Positions 42,476 to 53,152 of a DNA stretch of 64,000 nt are shown here, piece after piece. This DNA is from Metamycoplasma hominis ATCC 23114 (GTDB taxonomy: Bacteria > Bacillota_I > Bacilli_A > Mycoplasmatales > Metamycoplasmataceae). Under the pieces are notes generated by a model. It did not search any database, had not been told where the DNA came from, and saw only the letters and a list, made by a program, of their open reading frames with translations. The translations under genes were made by a program, and so were the position numbers. The stretch spans positions 124,001-188,000 of the forward strand of contig NC_013511.1 in NCBI RefSeq assembly GCF_000085865.1. The letters run 5' to 3'. How positions within the stretch are numbered: the first letter of the stretch is position 1; each line of letters opens with the position of its first letter.

Positions 42476-42481
42476 TATAAT
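42476..42481 (+). promoter_or_regulatory. -10 box TATAAT, near-leaderless start of the PQ-loop gene
   Basis: TATAAT ends 10 nt before the in-frame ATG at 42492. An out-of-frame ATG lies at 42487. No SD is present. Confidence 0.6.
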
Positions 42482-42491
42482 AATACATGTT

Positions 42492-43289
42492 ATGAATATT
42501 AATAGTATAAAAATTGCAATTCAATTATTTGGAATTTTTGGTTCAATTGTAACGATTTGTTTAGTAATTCCACAATTAATTAGATTAAAAAAAACAAAAA
42601 ACACGGGCAAAGTTAGTTTTGCAGCATTTTGAGTTTTTTATTATGGAATTTTAGCGTGACTAGTTTTAGGAGTATTTACTTCTAGCGAAAATTCATGATA
42701 TTTATTCCTATCAAACTTTGCATGTGTTACAATAACATCCTTTACAGTATTTTACTTGTATTGATATTATGAAAAATTAACTAAAAAAATGTTAATAAGG
42801 GCTATTGTTGGAATAAGCATTAATCAAGTTATTTCATTAATTTTCTTGTGCTTATTTTTTGTTACGGTATATCAAAAGTTGAAATTTGGTAAATTTTATC
42901 CCGATAATTCAATTATTCCTGTTCTTCCGGGTAATGCACAACTTGCATTTGGACTAATATGTCCCGCCTTTACAAGTGCAGCATTTTTCCCTGGATTAAT
43001 TGTTAGTTTAATTAAAAAAGAAGAAATAAGTTTAAGCCCATGAATGGCTCTTGTTTATATGCTAAATAATACTTTTTGAATATTGTATTTCTCATTAAAT
43101 ATTGTTTATTCGAAGTTTGGCGTGGATCAAGCAGCTCTTAATAGTATGCCAGGATTTATCGGGGGACTAGTTTGACAATTACTAGCATTAGGAATGTTTG
43201 CTTTCCAATTTGGAGTTACATTACACTTTGATATTAAGCACAAAAAACAACAAAAGCAAGCAATGGTTAACGTTATCAATCAAAATTAA
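42492..43289 (+). CDS. PQ-loop repeat membrane protein
   Basis: A protein of 265 residues with about seven membrane segments. TICLVIPQLIRLKKTKNTGKVS near the N terminus is a PQ-loop (Pro-Gln followed by a basic segment and T-x-x-x-S). This loop is found in SWEET/SemiSWEET sugar carriers and in lysosomal amino-acid exporters such as cystinosin. A second clear PQ pair is not seen, although a duplicated seven-segment layout is plausible. The substrate is unknown. It follows the tRNA terminator with its own near-leaderless promoter and ends at a terminator shared with the convergent YigZ-family gene. Confidence 0.75.
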
Positions 43290-43292
43290 TCA

Positions 43293-43330
43293 AATTAAAA
43301 GTAGCAAATTACTGATTGCTACTTTTAATT
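43293..43330. terminator. Bidirectional terminator overlapping the YigZ-family gene end
   Basis: A 15-bp perfect stem (43293-43307 with 43316-43330) with an 8-nt loop that contains the minus-gene stop codon at 43309-43311. The right arm codes for the last residues of that gene. Confidence 0.88.
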
Positions 43331-43665
43331 TCATCATTTGCAACTTTAGAATATGCTCTAATTAATTTGCTAGCGCCTAATTTTATTCCGCCAAAATATC
43401 TAACTACAAACAACACACAATTATTTAATTTATTTCTTTCTAGTAAAAAATATAAAGGTTTGCCTGCTGTTCCTGATGGTTCACCATCATAACTCATTCC
43501 ACCACTTTGAACGCCATTTTCAATAACTAAATAAGCATAAACTATATGTCTTGCTTTTTGATGTTGATTTTTTAATTGCTCTTTTAAAAGTTTCACATCA
43601 TCTTTACTTTTAATATTAAATTTATAAGAAATAAATTTAGACTTTTTAATTTCTAAAGTTGCCAT
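43309..43665 (-). CDS. YigZ/IMPACT family protein, N-terminal domain only
   Basis: A protein of 118 residues, only the UPF0029 N-terminal domain; typical YigZ proteins are about 200 residues with a second domain. KKSKFISYKFNIKS, HIVYAYLVIENGVQSGGMSYDGEPSGTAGKPLYF and VVRYFGGIKLGASKLIRAYS are diagnostic. The family's function is uncertain; eukaryotic IMPACT modulates translation control. The ATG at 43663-43665 is chosen because a minus-strand TATAAT lies 6 nt before it and the family starts here; an in-frame ATG 14 codons upstream would be beyond that promoter. Divergent from rluD, with only 40 nt between the two starts. Confidence 0.9.
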   Translation of the reverse strand: MATLEIKKSKFISYKFNIKSKDDVKLLKEQLKNQHQKARHIVYAYLVIENGVQSGGMSYDGEPSGTAGKPLYFLLERNKLNNCVLFVVRYFGGIKLGASKLIRAYSKVANDEIKSSNQ

Positions 43666-43671
43666 AGTTTT

Positions 43672-43677
43672 ATTATA
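43672..43677 (-). promoter_or_regulatory. -10 box TATAAT (minus), leaderless start of the YigZ-family gene
   Basis: On the minus strand TATAAT is followed after 6 nt by the ATG at 43665. Confidence 0.75.
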
Positions 43678-43692
43678 ATAAAAATTATTGTA

Positions 43693-43698
43693 TATAAT
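43693..43698 (+). promoter_or_regulatory. -10 box TATAAT (plus), leaderless start of rluD
   Basis: TATAAT is followed after 7 nt by the rluD ATG at 43706. It is the partner of the minus-strand box 15 nt away. Confidence 0.75.
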
Positions 43699-43705
43699 TA
43701 CTAAC

Positions 43706-44599
43706 ATGTTAAAAATTATTTCAAATTATTCAGACAGAATAGATAAATATGTTGCTAATAATAGTGAGATTTCAAGAAACGATATTAAGGAATTGATTGA
43801 AAATGGCGCAGTATTTGTAAATTCAATAAAGATAAATAAACCTAAATTCGTTGTTAAAGAAGGCGATGAAATTTTAATTGAAAGATTATTAGATAAACAA
43901 ATAAAGGTTGAACCTCAAAACATTCATTTAGATATAGTTTATGAATGCGATGATTATTTAATAATTAATAAGCCATCAGGGTTAGTTGTTCACCCAGCTC
44001 CTGGACATCATGATAATACATTAGTCAATGCTTTGATGTATCATTTTAAAAATAATTTAAGTGATGTTAATGGCTTATTACGTATGGGGGTTGTTCACAG
44101 AATCGATAAAGATACTAGTGGCTTATTATTAATTGCTAAAAATAATAAAGCGCATAACTACTTTGCTTCTCTTTTAAAAACACATGAAATTAAAAGGAGC
44201 TATTATGCTATTGTTGAAGGCAAGATTGCAAATGAAGAATTACATATTGAACTTCCAATAGGCAGAGATACTAAAAATCGCCAAAAATATGCTGTTAGTG
44301 AAACAAATTCAAAACCTGCTTATACAATAGTAAATGTTGTCAAATATTTTAAAATGAATAATAAAGATTTTTCATTGGTTAAATGTAATTTAAAAACTGG
44401 TCGTACTCACCAAATTAGAGTTCACTTAGCATATATTAAACATCCTGTTTATGGCGATCCAATTTATGGTCACAAAATTGATGATTTCAATCAAAGGCTT
44501 CATGCATTTGCTTTAGATTTTGTTGATTTAAATGGAAACAATAAACATTTTGAAGCAGAAATGCCTGAAATTATGAAAAAAGAAATAACTGGCGAATAA
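43706..44599 (+). CDS. rluD: 23S rRNA pseudouridine synthase, RluD family
   Basis: A protein of 297 residues. The N-terminal 70 residues are an S4 domain (RIDKYVANNSEISRNDIKELI, GAVFVNSIKINKPKF). The catalytic motif is GVVHRIDKDTSGLLLIAK with the catalytic Asp; further blocks are NKPSGLVVHPAPGH, LKTGRTHQIRVHL and HPVYGDPIYG. It isomerises uridines in 23S rRNA helix 69 or related sites. The ATG at 43706 is preferred over an in-frame one six codons upstream, which would include the promoter hexamer. Monocistronic or read into the next gene across a short AT-rich gap. Confidence 0.94.
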   Translation: MLKIISNYSDRIDKYVANNSEISRNDIKELIENGAVFVNSIKINKPKFVVKEGDEILIERLLDKQIKVEPQNIHLDIVYECDDYLIINKPSGLVVHPAPGHHDNTLVNALMYHFKNNLSDVNGLLRMGVVHRIDKDTSGLLLIAKNNKAHNYFASLLKTHEIKRSYYAIVEGKIANEELHIELPIGRDTKNRQKYAVSETNSKPAYTIVNVVKYFKMNNKDFSLVKCNLKTGRTHQIRVHLAYIKHPVYGDPIYGHKIDDFNQRLHAFALDFVDLNGNNKHFEAEMPEIMKKEITGE

Positions 44600-44657
44600 A
44601 AAAACCTAAATTAAATTGCAATTTAAAATATAATTATTAAATATAAAAGGAGTTTTA

Positions 44658-45623
44658 ATGAAATCAATAAACATAAATGAATATAATTCTACAAATGAAT
44701 TATATACAAAGAACAAAAAAGTTTTTTGGGCTTGATTCATTGCATGAAGCGTTTTATTTGCAACAATTTTAATATTTGTAATTGCTTCTTTTATTCAATT
44801 TGCAGTTGAAAAACAAAACTATTTGAATAAATATGCTGAACTTTTTGGCCAAATCCAAAAATTAAATCCAAATTTTCAAGGAGATGTATTCGCACTAGCC
44901 AATAATGAATATGTAAAATCTTTGGCAATGTCAGGCGTTTTACTTGTAATTTTAATTGCGGTTTATGTTTGACATATTGTTTCCATAGCATTGGTTGCCA
45001 AAAACAAAGATTTTTCTGCTTATTCAAGGATTTTAACAACATTATATTTATTTGTAATTATTTATGAAATAATAACATTAATCTTTTCTGGATTTCAATC
45101 ATTTTCGTTAGCAATTTGACAAGTAAATAAAATTTTAAATTTAGTGGCAACATTGTTATATATAGTTTCATATTTTGCTGTGTTTTTAAAATGTTCTTAT
45201 GTTGCAAAATTATTTTTAATTTTAAAAAGAAATTTAGCATTTAAGGCATTAAATAACTCAAGTTCAATGGATGATATTTTAAGATCATATTTCTATGGTC
45301 AAGAATCTCCTGAACCAACACTAAATACCAATAATACATTTGATTCAAATCAAAAAACCGATGAAAACAAATCTGAAGATTTAAACAAAGAAGAAGATTC
45401 AAAATCAATTGAATATCGTAGTAAATTAGAACAATTAAATGATGAACAATTGCAAAATATGGCTAAAAAATTAAATATTTTTGGAATTGAAACATTTTCA
45501 AGAGAACAATTGATTTCAAAAATTAGCGATATTTTTGAACAATCAGCCAAGTCTCAAAATCAACAATCAAAACCTGATAATTCCGATGAAGACAACAACG
45601 ATGGAAGTCAAACCAGCAATTAA
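44658..45623 (+). CDS. Multi-pass membrane protein with a C-terminal SAP/Rho_N-like domain
   Basis: A protein of 321 residues, several Trp(TGA). Four membrane segments are visible at about 25-52, 93-118, 129-150 and 158-185. After them is a polar, Asn/Glu/Lys-rich linker (about 215-250). Then LNDEQLQNMAKKLNI and ETFSREQLISKISDIF form the two-helix pattern of SAP or Rho N-terminal domains, which bind nucleic acids in other proteins. The tail is acidic and Ser/Asn-rich. Such a domain on a membrane protein is uncommon. It has its own SD (AAGGAG) and promoter-like TATAAT (44630 area), and is followed after 42 nt by another membrane-protein gene. Confidence 0.75.
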
Positions 45624-45665
45624 TTTTTTGTAATTTTATAATTACTATTTAACAAGGAAAAAACA

Positions 45666-46841
45666 ATGAATAATCAAACATCATTAAAACAACATATTTT
45701 TACTTTTTTTTCACAAAATTCTCCTGCTAGTCCAATAAAAAATGGTGATCAAAAATTATGAATTCCTGCATTAGTTTGCATTATATTAATTTTATTTTCT
45801 CTATATCTAGCAATAAAATTTTTTGTTAATTTTAAACGTAGCATTGCTAAAACTAAATCTATTTTAAAAGACGATCTTGTTAGTGCCTATATACAAGGCT
45901 TTAACATTAAATCCTCAGCAGTTTTTAATTTTATATTAGCTAACATAATTTCTTTAGTTTCAATTATCATTTCTATAATATCAATAGTTAAACATTTTTC
46001 AGCAAGCTCAACGTTAGGTAAGTCTTCGTTTCTAGCGTTGTTTATAGCAGTAATTGCGCTTTCAATTGTTTTAATAATATCAATTAATTTATCACTATTA
46101 GCAATTTATTTTGTTTCATTTAAAGAAGCTAAGTTTGTTAATAAAAAAAATTTAGAAGATGAGCTTATTTCTTTGAAGTATAAAAAATCCAAAGAATTAA
46201 ATGATTTAAATGCCCCTGAAAATATTAAACTAGATATTAAAGCAATGGAATCACACAACCCATTAGCTCCTAGAGTGTTAGCAAAATTTATTGATTTTTA
46301 TAACAAAATGTCAAGTATTGAATTATTTAAGCGTTATAAGAATTATTTAAATCAAACATTCAAAATTAGATATTTTAATGAATCTCTTGAAGTAATTGAA
46401 GGAAAAAATGAAATGGAAGATAATCTTGAAAAATATCTAGACAACATAAATAATAAAGATCCTGAATCACAAAAAAATTCTCTAATTTTAAAAGAAATTG
46501 CTTGAATGAATGATATGGATAAAAAGGTTAAAATTATTAGAGAAGCAGATAAAAATATAACCATGTCTAAAAAAGAATTTCAAGAAAAATATGATGAATA
46601 TGTTTATTTGCAAAGATCACAAGATCCTGCATATCAACAAACTCAAAAGAATACATGACTTACATATCGTGATTCTGATATTGAAGATCTATTTTATAAC
46701 ACAAATACATCAGTTATTTATACCATTGATAACGGCAAGACAATTTTAGAAAAACCAATGAATGAATTTTTAAATGAATATGGGCAATATTTAGAAACTA
46801 AATTTTTTGCATCAATTAAAGAAAATGAAGAACTTAAATAA
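45666..46841 (+). CDS. Membrane protein with long cytoplasmic coiled region, unknown
   Basis: A protein of 391 residues. Three hydrophobic segments lie at about 31-52, 82-104 and 120-146. The remaining 240 residues are charged, Lys/Glu-rich and probably helical, with no recognised domain (DELISLKYKKSKELNDL; EKYLDNINNKDPES). The C terminus has tyrosine-rich stretches. The SD AAGGAA lies 8 nt before the ATG. The stop is 9 nt before the ATG of a lipoprotein gene, so the two are coupled. Together with the gene at 44658 they form a three-gene operon of surface-associated proteins of unknown role. Confidence 0.75.
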
Positions 46842-46850
46842 GAGATTGTA

Positions 46851-47450
46851 ATGACTAAGAAACACAAAAGAATTTTATTTTTATCAACATTAGCATTACC
46901 CGTAGCCCTTGTACCAGCAACTATGGTTTCGTGTTCAAAAAAAGATATTGAAGAAATAAAATTGGATATGATCACAATAGCAAAAAATCAAATGCTAAAT
47001 TATTTACAAAAATTTGAATCATTTTTTAAAAATGATGATGATCCTGATGTTAGAAATTTAGAAGTAGAATTTAATAAAATTATAATTTCATTAAAAAAAA
47101 TGGATATAACACCTGATTTTAATATGGATCAATTTATTCAAGAAATGACTAAAAAATTCAGCGATGTAGCAAATAATTTTTTGAATATAAAATACAATAA
47201 GGCCAAATTGACAAGTGAATATTATATTTCAAAAGTAAAAGCTCAGCTAATTTTGGAGCAATTTAAAAATTCTGGTATTCTTCCAGAAAAAAATGAATTT
47301 GCCAAGATTTTAGAGCAAGAATTATCAAAAGTTTCCGATCCAACTATTAAAACCTCCGAAGAAGAGTTAAAAAATTCAATTAAATTTTTAGATGATTTAA
47401 ACAAAAAATATAATGAAATTTTAAAAAAGCAAGTAATGATTTCAAAATAA
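46851..47450 (+). CDS. Small lipoprotein, unknown
   Basis: A protein of 199 residues. A lipoprotein signal is clear: basic KKHKR, hydrophobic core (FLSTLALPVALVPAT), then MVSC with the lipidated Cys at position 28. The mature part is helical, Lys/Glu/Asn-rich and has no recognised domain or repeats. It would be anchored to the outer face of the membrane, as most mycoplasma surface antigens are. It is the last gene of the operon that starts at 44658, and the terminator begins inside its last codons. Confidence 0.85.
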   Translation: MTKKHKRILFLSTLALPVALVPATMVSCSKKDIEEIKLDMITIAKNQMLNYLQKFESFFKNDDDPDVRNLEVEFNKIIISLKKMDITPDFNMDQFIQEMTKKFSDVANNFLNIKYNKAKLTSEYYISKVKAQLILEQFKNSGILPEKNEFAKILEQELSKVSDPTIKTSEEELKNSIKFLDDLNKKYNEILKKQVMISK

Positions 47451-47467
47451 AATTTCTTGCTTTTTTT
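47423..47467 (+). terminator. Terminator after the lipoprotein gene
   Basis: AAAAAAGCAAG / CTTGCTTTTTT (11 bp) around a 22-nt loop that contains the stop codon; a T-run follows. Confidence 0.8.
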
Positions 47468-47526
47468 ATTTTTTGTTTTTATTTAAAAAAGTTTAATTTT
47501 TTTAAAAAACACCGGGTTAGTTGTTG

Positions 47527-47532
47527 TATAAT
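47527..47532 (+). promoter_or_regulatory. -10 box TATAAT of the str operon
   Basis: TATAAT predicts an RNA start near 47539 and a leader of about 73 nt before rpsL, with SD GAAAGGA near its end. No convincing autoregulatory fold was found by eye. Confidence 0.7.
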
Positions 47533-47611
47533 TGTACAGTATTTATCTATTAAAATACCAAAGACCATATAAAAATACAATATATAATTTAAATTTTAGA
47601 AAGGAAAAAAT

Positions 47612-48028
47612 ATGCCTACAGTTGCACAATTAGTAAAACAAGGCCGTAAAGATAAAACAACAAAATCTAAAGCTCCTGCTTTAGGAAAAATGTATAACTC
47701 TTTACAAAAAAAAGAAACTGCTATGCCCGCACCATTTAAGCGTGGCGTATGTACTCGTGTGGCAACAATGACACCTAAGAAACCTAACTCAGCTATTAGA
47801 AAATATGCCCGTGTTAGATTATCAAATGGTCAAGAAGTTACTGCCTATATTCCCGGTGAAGGACACAATTTACAAGAACACAGTGTTGTTTTAATTCGTG
47901 GAGGTAAGGTTAAAGATTTACCCGGAGTTAGATACACAATTGTTCGTGGAACACAAGATGCTGCCGGAGTTAATAACAGAAAGCAAGCTCGTTCTATTTA
48001 TGGAACTAAAAAACCAAAAAGTAATTAA
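47612..48028 (+). CDS. rpsL: 30S ribosomal protein S12
   Basis: A protein of 138 residues. [21 protein letters not shown] at the start, and the decoding-site blocks [18 protein letters not shown] and [19 protein letters not shown], are diagnostic. Residues at the usual streptomycin positions are TPKKPNS (Lys, wild type) and the [11 protein letters not shown] loop. First gene of the str operon rpsL-rpsG-fusA; the tuf gene that follows in many bacteria is absent here. Confidence 0.97.
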   Translation: MPTVAQLVKQGRKDKTTKSKAPALGKMYNSLQKKETAMPAPFKRGVCTRVATMTPKKPNSAIRKYARVRLSNGQEVTAYIPGEGHNLQEHSVVLIRGGKVKDLPGVRYTIVRGTQDAAGVNNRKQARSIYGTKKPKSN

Positions 48029-48058
48029 TTATAGTTAGAAATTAGAAAGGAAAATCAT

Positions 48059-48529
48059 ATGTCAAGAAAACATAAAGCGCCTGTTAGAGATGTCTTAGCA
48101 GATCCAGTTTTTAACTCTAAGATAATTACTAAATTAGTAAATACCATTATGTTAGATGGTAAAAAATCTATTGCTGAAAACATTTTATACAGTGCATTTG
48201 ATATTATTAAAACAAAAACAGGAAAAGAACCAGTTGAAGTATTTAATCTAGCATTAGAAAATGTTAGTCCACAACTAGAAGTTAGATCAAGAAGAGTTGG
48301 TGGTTCAAACTACCAAGTTCCTTGTGAAGTTTCTGCAAAAAGAAAACAAACTTTAGCATTAAGATGAATTATTCAATATGCAAGATTAAGAAACGATAAA
48401 ACTATGGAAGAAAAGTTAGCAAATGAATTAATAGATGCCTCAAACAAAGTTGGTGGAGCTATTAAGAAACGTGAAGATACCCATAAAATGGCTGAATCTA
48501 ACAAAGCATTTGCTCACTTTAGATGATAA
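48059..48529 (+). CDS. rpsG: 30S ribosomal protein S7
   Basis: A protein of 156 residues. [31 protein letters not shown] and [17 protein letters not shown] are diagnostic; the end is [12 protein letters not shown]. The final Trp is a TGA codon directly before TAA, a clear example of UGA as Trp, because S7 of low-GC bacteria ends in this way. S7 nucleates assembly of the 30S head. The SD GAAAGGA is 7 nt before the ATG. Confidence 0.97.
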
Positions 48530-48541
48530 TAGGTTGGTTGT

Positions 48542-50635
48542 ATGTCTCGTGAATATAAATTAGAAGATTACCGCAATATCGGAATTATGGCTCACATTGA
48601 TGCCGGAAAAACCACAACTACTGAACGTGTGTTATATCACACGGGAAAAATTCATAAAATTGGTGAAACACACGAAGGTGCTTCACAAATGGACTGAATG
48701 GTTCAAGAACAAGAAAGAGGTATAACTATTACCTCAGCTGCTACCACAGCTTATTGAAAAGGAAAAAGATTAAATATCATTGATACTCCAGGACACGTTG
48801 ATTTTACTATCGAAGTTGAACGTTCGTTAAGAGTATTGGATGGTGCAGTTGCTGTTTTGGACGCCCAAAGTGGTGTTGAACCTCAAACAGAAACAGTTTG
48901 AAGACAAGCAACAAATTATCATGTTCCAAGAATAGTTTATGTTAATAAAATGGACAAAATGGGTGCTAACTTTAAAGCATCTGTTGAATCACTTCATAAA
49001 TTACTTGGTGCTAATGCTCACGCTATTCAATTAAATATTGGTGAAGAAAACCATTTTGTTGGAATCATTGATTTAGTTGAAATGAAAGCATATTCATATG
49101 ATGGCGAAGTTGATGAAAACGCTAAAGAAATTGCTATTCCAGAACATTTAAAAGATGAAGCTCATATTATGAGGGCTGAATTAGCTGAATCACTTGTTGA
49201 TTATGATGAAGAACTTATGACTTTATTATTAGAAGAAAAAGAAGTTCCAGTTGACATTTTAAAAAGAGCAATTAGAACTGCTACAATTTCTTCTGAATAT
49301 TTCCCAGTTGTTTGCGGAACATCATTTAAAAACAAAGGTGTTAAGTTAATGCTTGATGCAATTGTTGATTATTTACCAAGTCCTTTAGATATTCCTCCAA
49401 TGAAGGCATATAAAGGCGAATCAGAAATTCATATCCCTGCCTCAGATGACGAATTTTTCTCAGCTTTAGCATTCAAAGTTATGAATGACCCATTTGTTGG
49501 AAACCTAACATACTTTAGAGTTTACTCAGGAATTGTTTCAAAAGGTTCTTATGTATTCAACTCAACAAAAGGTGAAAAAGAAAGACTAAGTAGAATTCTA
49601 TTGATGCATGCTAATAGTCGTACAGACATTGACGAAGTTAGAACAGGAGATATTGCTGCAGCAGTTGGTTTAAAAGTAACAACTACTGGAGATACATTGA
49701 TTGATGAAAAACAAAAAGATGTTGTATTGGAAAATATGAATTTCCCTGAACCAGTTATATCTCAAGCTATTGAACCAAAGACCAAAGATGCTTCTGAAAA
49801 ATTATCATTAGCATTGCAAAGATTGGCTGCTGAAGACCCAACATTTAAATACTACACCGATGAAGAAACAGGACAAACAATTATTGCAGGTATGGGTGAA
49901 CTTCACCTTGACATTATTGTTGACCGTCTAAGACGTGAATTTAAAGTTGAAGTAACAGTTGGCGCACCACAAGTTTCATATCGTGAAACCATTACAAAGA
50001 CTGCCGATGTTGAAGGTATGCACAAAAAGCAATCTGGTGGTAAAGGTCAATATGGACACGTTTGAATTAAATATGAACCAAACCCAGATGGAGGATTTGT
50101 ATTTATTGACAAAATCGTTGGTGGTAAGATTCCTAAAGAATATATAAAATCTATTGAAAAGGGACTACGCGAAAAAATGGCTATTGGTATTTTAGCAGGA
50201 TACCCTATGATAGATATCAAAGCTACTTTATTTGATGGATCATACCACGAAGTTGACTCGTCTGAATTAGCATATAAAATTGCCGCTTCTAAATCACTTA
50301 CAAAAGGCCGTGAAGCCTTGGGAACAGTATTACTAGAACCTATTATGGATGTTGCTGTTGTTGTTCCTGAAGACTTCTTTGGAGATGTTATGGGTGATAT
50401 TTCTAGAAGAAGAGGACAAGTTAGAGATAACGAAACAAGAAACGATGGAGCTCATGTTATTAAAGCATATATTCCATTGAGTGAAATGTTTGGTTATGCA
50501 ACTCAATTACGTTCAATGACTACAGGTCGTGGAACATACCAAATGTGATTCGATCACTATGAAAAATTACCACGTAATTTATCAGAAGAAATTATTAAAA
50601 AACGTGGTGGAAAATTAGTAGCTGACGAAGATTAA
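48542..50635 (+). CDS. fusA: Elongation factor G
   Basis: A protein of 697 residues. G-domain motifs: [16 protein letters not shown] (P-loop), DTPGHVDF (G3), NKMDKMGAN (NKxD). [11 protein letters not shown] is the switch 1 region, and domains II-V follow with [16 protein letters not shown] and [14 protein letters not shown]. It catalyses translocation with GTP. No strong SD is present; GGTTGGTTGT before the ATG is weak, so coupling to rpsG (12 nt upstream) is likely. The str operon ends with the terminator after this gene. Confidence 0.97.
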
Positions 50636-50640
50636 TAATA

Positions 50641-50677
50641 TTAAAAAAGATGCTGCATTTTGTAGTATCTTTTTTAA
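50641..50677 (+). terminator. Terminator after fusA
   Basis: TTAAAAAAGATGCT pairs with AGTATCTTTTTTAA (one G-T pair) around a 9-nt loop. Confidence 0.9.
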
Positions 50678-50698
50678 TAACTAACTTTAAAAAATTTA

Positions 50699-50704
50699 TA
50701 TAAT
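50699..50704 (+). promoter_or_regulatory. -10 box TATAAT, leaderless start of the next gene
   Basis: TATAAT ends 6 nt before the ATG at 50711 and no SD is visible. Confidence 0.75.
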
Positions 50705-50710
50705 TGTTTT

Positions 50711-51658
50711 ATGCCTTCAATTAAAAAAAATACTAATTTAAAAGATTATCAATTAAATAATAATAAAAAATTGCTAAAAGCAAGACACCGTCTAACTTTT
50801 TGATTTGGTGTAGTGATTTTATGTTTATTTGTTATAACTTTTGTATGTTCATGAATTAGCGATGGACATGAATTAAAAGTTGCTTTTTCTAAATTGAGTC
50901 AAGAAACTCGAGATAAATTAATCTTAGCTAATGCCTTGCCTTCTGTTTCGGGTGCAATGTTACAAGTTAGATTTACATTTACCTATATTAGTAACATTTT
51001 AATAGGTTTTGCATTAATATTTTATGGTTTACTTCCTAATTATCTATGGACAAAAAGAGGATTTTTTTTGGCAACTGTTTATATAAATATAACATTCTTT
51101 ACTTTTTGAGGTTTAATAATACCTTTTGTATTCATTAATCCAAATATATGATATGAAATTCCTTGAAATTGAAAAGTTTTAACTGTTCCAGTTCATTTAA
51201 TAAATCCCGTTATAGGAACAACATTTTTTATAATAAATAGACGAGAATTGGTAGTCTCTCATAAGACAATGCTTTTAAGTTCAATTTTTATGTTGGGATA
51301 TTATTTATTTGCTGTCTTAATTTTTTGAATTGGTGTGCAAGTAACTAATTTATTTTTAATTGAACAATTTAATAAAAAAACAACTGGACTTGATATTTTT
51401 ACAAAAACTAAGGTGGCAATCTATCCCTTTTTAAATTTAAAATATCCTCTTGGCTATCACGGCAATAATTTAGTTTATAAAATTTTATTAAATTTATTTA
51501 TTCCAATATTTGGAATTATTGTATGTATATCTGTTGCTTATTTTTTAAAATTTATTTGTAAGATTCAAACGTATTCAAAAAAAGATTTTGAAAATCCTGT
51601 GTTTTTAAGAGAAAATAAGCTCTTAATAAAATCAATAAAATCACAAATTTTTAAGTAA
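50711..51658 (+). CDS. Multi-pass membrane protein, unknown
   Basis: A protein of 315 residues with about seven hydrophobic segments (near 30-52, 92-114, 118-143, 160-180, 192-215 and 255-280 among others) and basic loops between them. WYEIPWNWKVLTVPVHLINPVIGTTFFI is an aromatic-rich region with Trp encoded by TGA. No transporter signature is recognised. It has its own leaderless-type promoter after the fusA terminator, and the DUF1846 gene begins 11 nt after its stop with an SD (AAGGAAA), so the two are an operon. Confidence 0.75.
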
Positions 51659-51669
51659 TAAGGAAAATC

Positions 51670-53148
51670 ATGACGGCTTTTAATTTAAAAAAATATTTTG
51701 AGTTACAAACAATTGAAATTAAAAATAGAATTAAGCAATTTAACAATAAACTATATTTAGAATTTGGTGGCAAAATTTTTGACGATTTACATGCCTCAAG
51801 GGTTTTGCCTGGCTTTTTAAGTGATAGCAAATTACAATTATTGTTAAAATTAAAAAACGAAGCAGAAATTGTAGTTGTAATTTCTGCTAATGACATTGAA
51901 AACAATAAATTACGTGGTGATCTAGGAATCAAATATGAAGACGATGTATTGAGACTAATTGATAACTTTAAAAGTTACGATTTAATTGTAAATAATGTAG
52001 TTATTACCCAATATCAACCCACCTTTAGAGTTAATAAATTGCAAAATATTCTTGGCGAACATAATATCAATGTCGTTAAACACTATAAGATTGACGATTA
52101 TCCTAATAATTTAGATTTAATAGTTTCAAAAAATGGATATGGTAAAAATGAAACTATAAAAACTCAAAAACCATTAATAGTAATTACTGCCCCTGGACCA
52201 GGTTCTGGAAAATTAGCAGTTGCATTAAGCGAACTTTATCATGATGCAATAAATAATATAGATTCTGGTTATGCAAAATTCGAGACATTTCCCGTTTGAA
52301 ATTTAGCGGTTGATCATCCATTGAATTTAGCTTATGAAGCTGCAACAACAGATTTAAATGATCAAAACAAAATCGATCCTTATTATTTAAAAAGTCGCAA
52401 TAAAATAGCAACAAATTATAATCGTGATATTCAAGCATTTCCAATTTTAAGTCAAATAATGAACAAAATTCAAAAGCGTAATATTTATGATTCACCAACA
52501 TCAATGGGAGTTAATATGGTTGGATTTTGTTTTAATAATGAAGAGGAAATTAAACAAGCAGCAAATAAAGAAATAATCCGTCGCTACTATCAAAGTGCTG
52601 TTGCTTTTAAAAAAGGTATGATTTCTAAATCAGTATTAATAAGAAATGCAAACTTAATATCTAAAAATAATATTAATTTTTCAATTAGACCTTGCATTGA
52701 AATTGCTAACAAATTAGCAAATCAATTGAATATGAATATCACAACCTTTACCTTAAATGGCAATATAAATATTATAGGTAAAACATCAGCGCTTCTTGGC
52801 TCATCATCAGCTGCGCTATTAAATGCCTTAAAATATTTAGCAAATATTCCTAAAGAAATCCATTTGCTATCAAAAGAAGCAATTGAATTAGTTCAAAATC
52901 TTAAAGTAAATGTTTTTAAAAGCAAAAATCCCCGCTTACACATGAATGAAACTTTAATAATTTTAGCAATGTCTGCTAAGAGCAACCAATATGCAAAATT
53001 AGCCTATGATCAATTAAAAAATTTGGCAGGTATCGAAGCACATTGCAGCGCAATACTTTCTATGCAAGATATTGAAACATACAATCATTTAAATATTAAC
53101 ATTACCCAAGAACCAAAATACGATAATGACACCCTATATCATAAATAG
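51670..53148 (+). CDS. DUF1846 family protein
   Basis: A protein of 492 residues, the family's typical length. LEFGGKIFDDLHASRVLPGF at the start and ISANDIENNKLRGDLGIKYEDDVLRL are diagnostic for DUF1846, as are [19 protein letters not shown] and [34 protein letters not shown] looks like a nucleotide-binding loop. The family is widespread in Firmicutes with unclear biochemical function. Cytoplasmic. Coupled to the upstream membrane-protein gene and ended by a long terminator shared with the convergent dCMP deaminase gene. Confidence 0.88.
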
Positions 53149-53152
53149 AATA

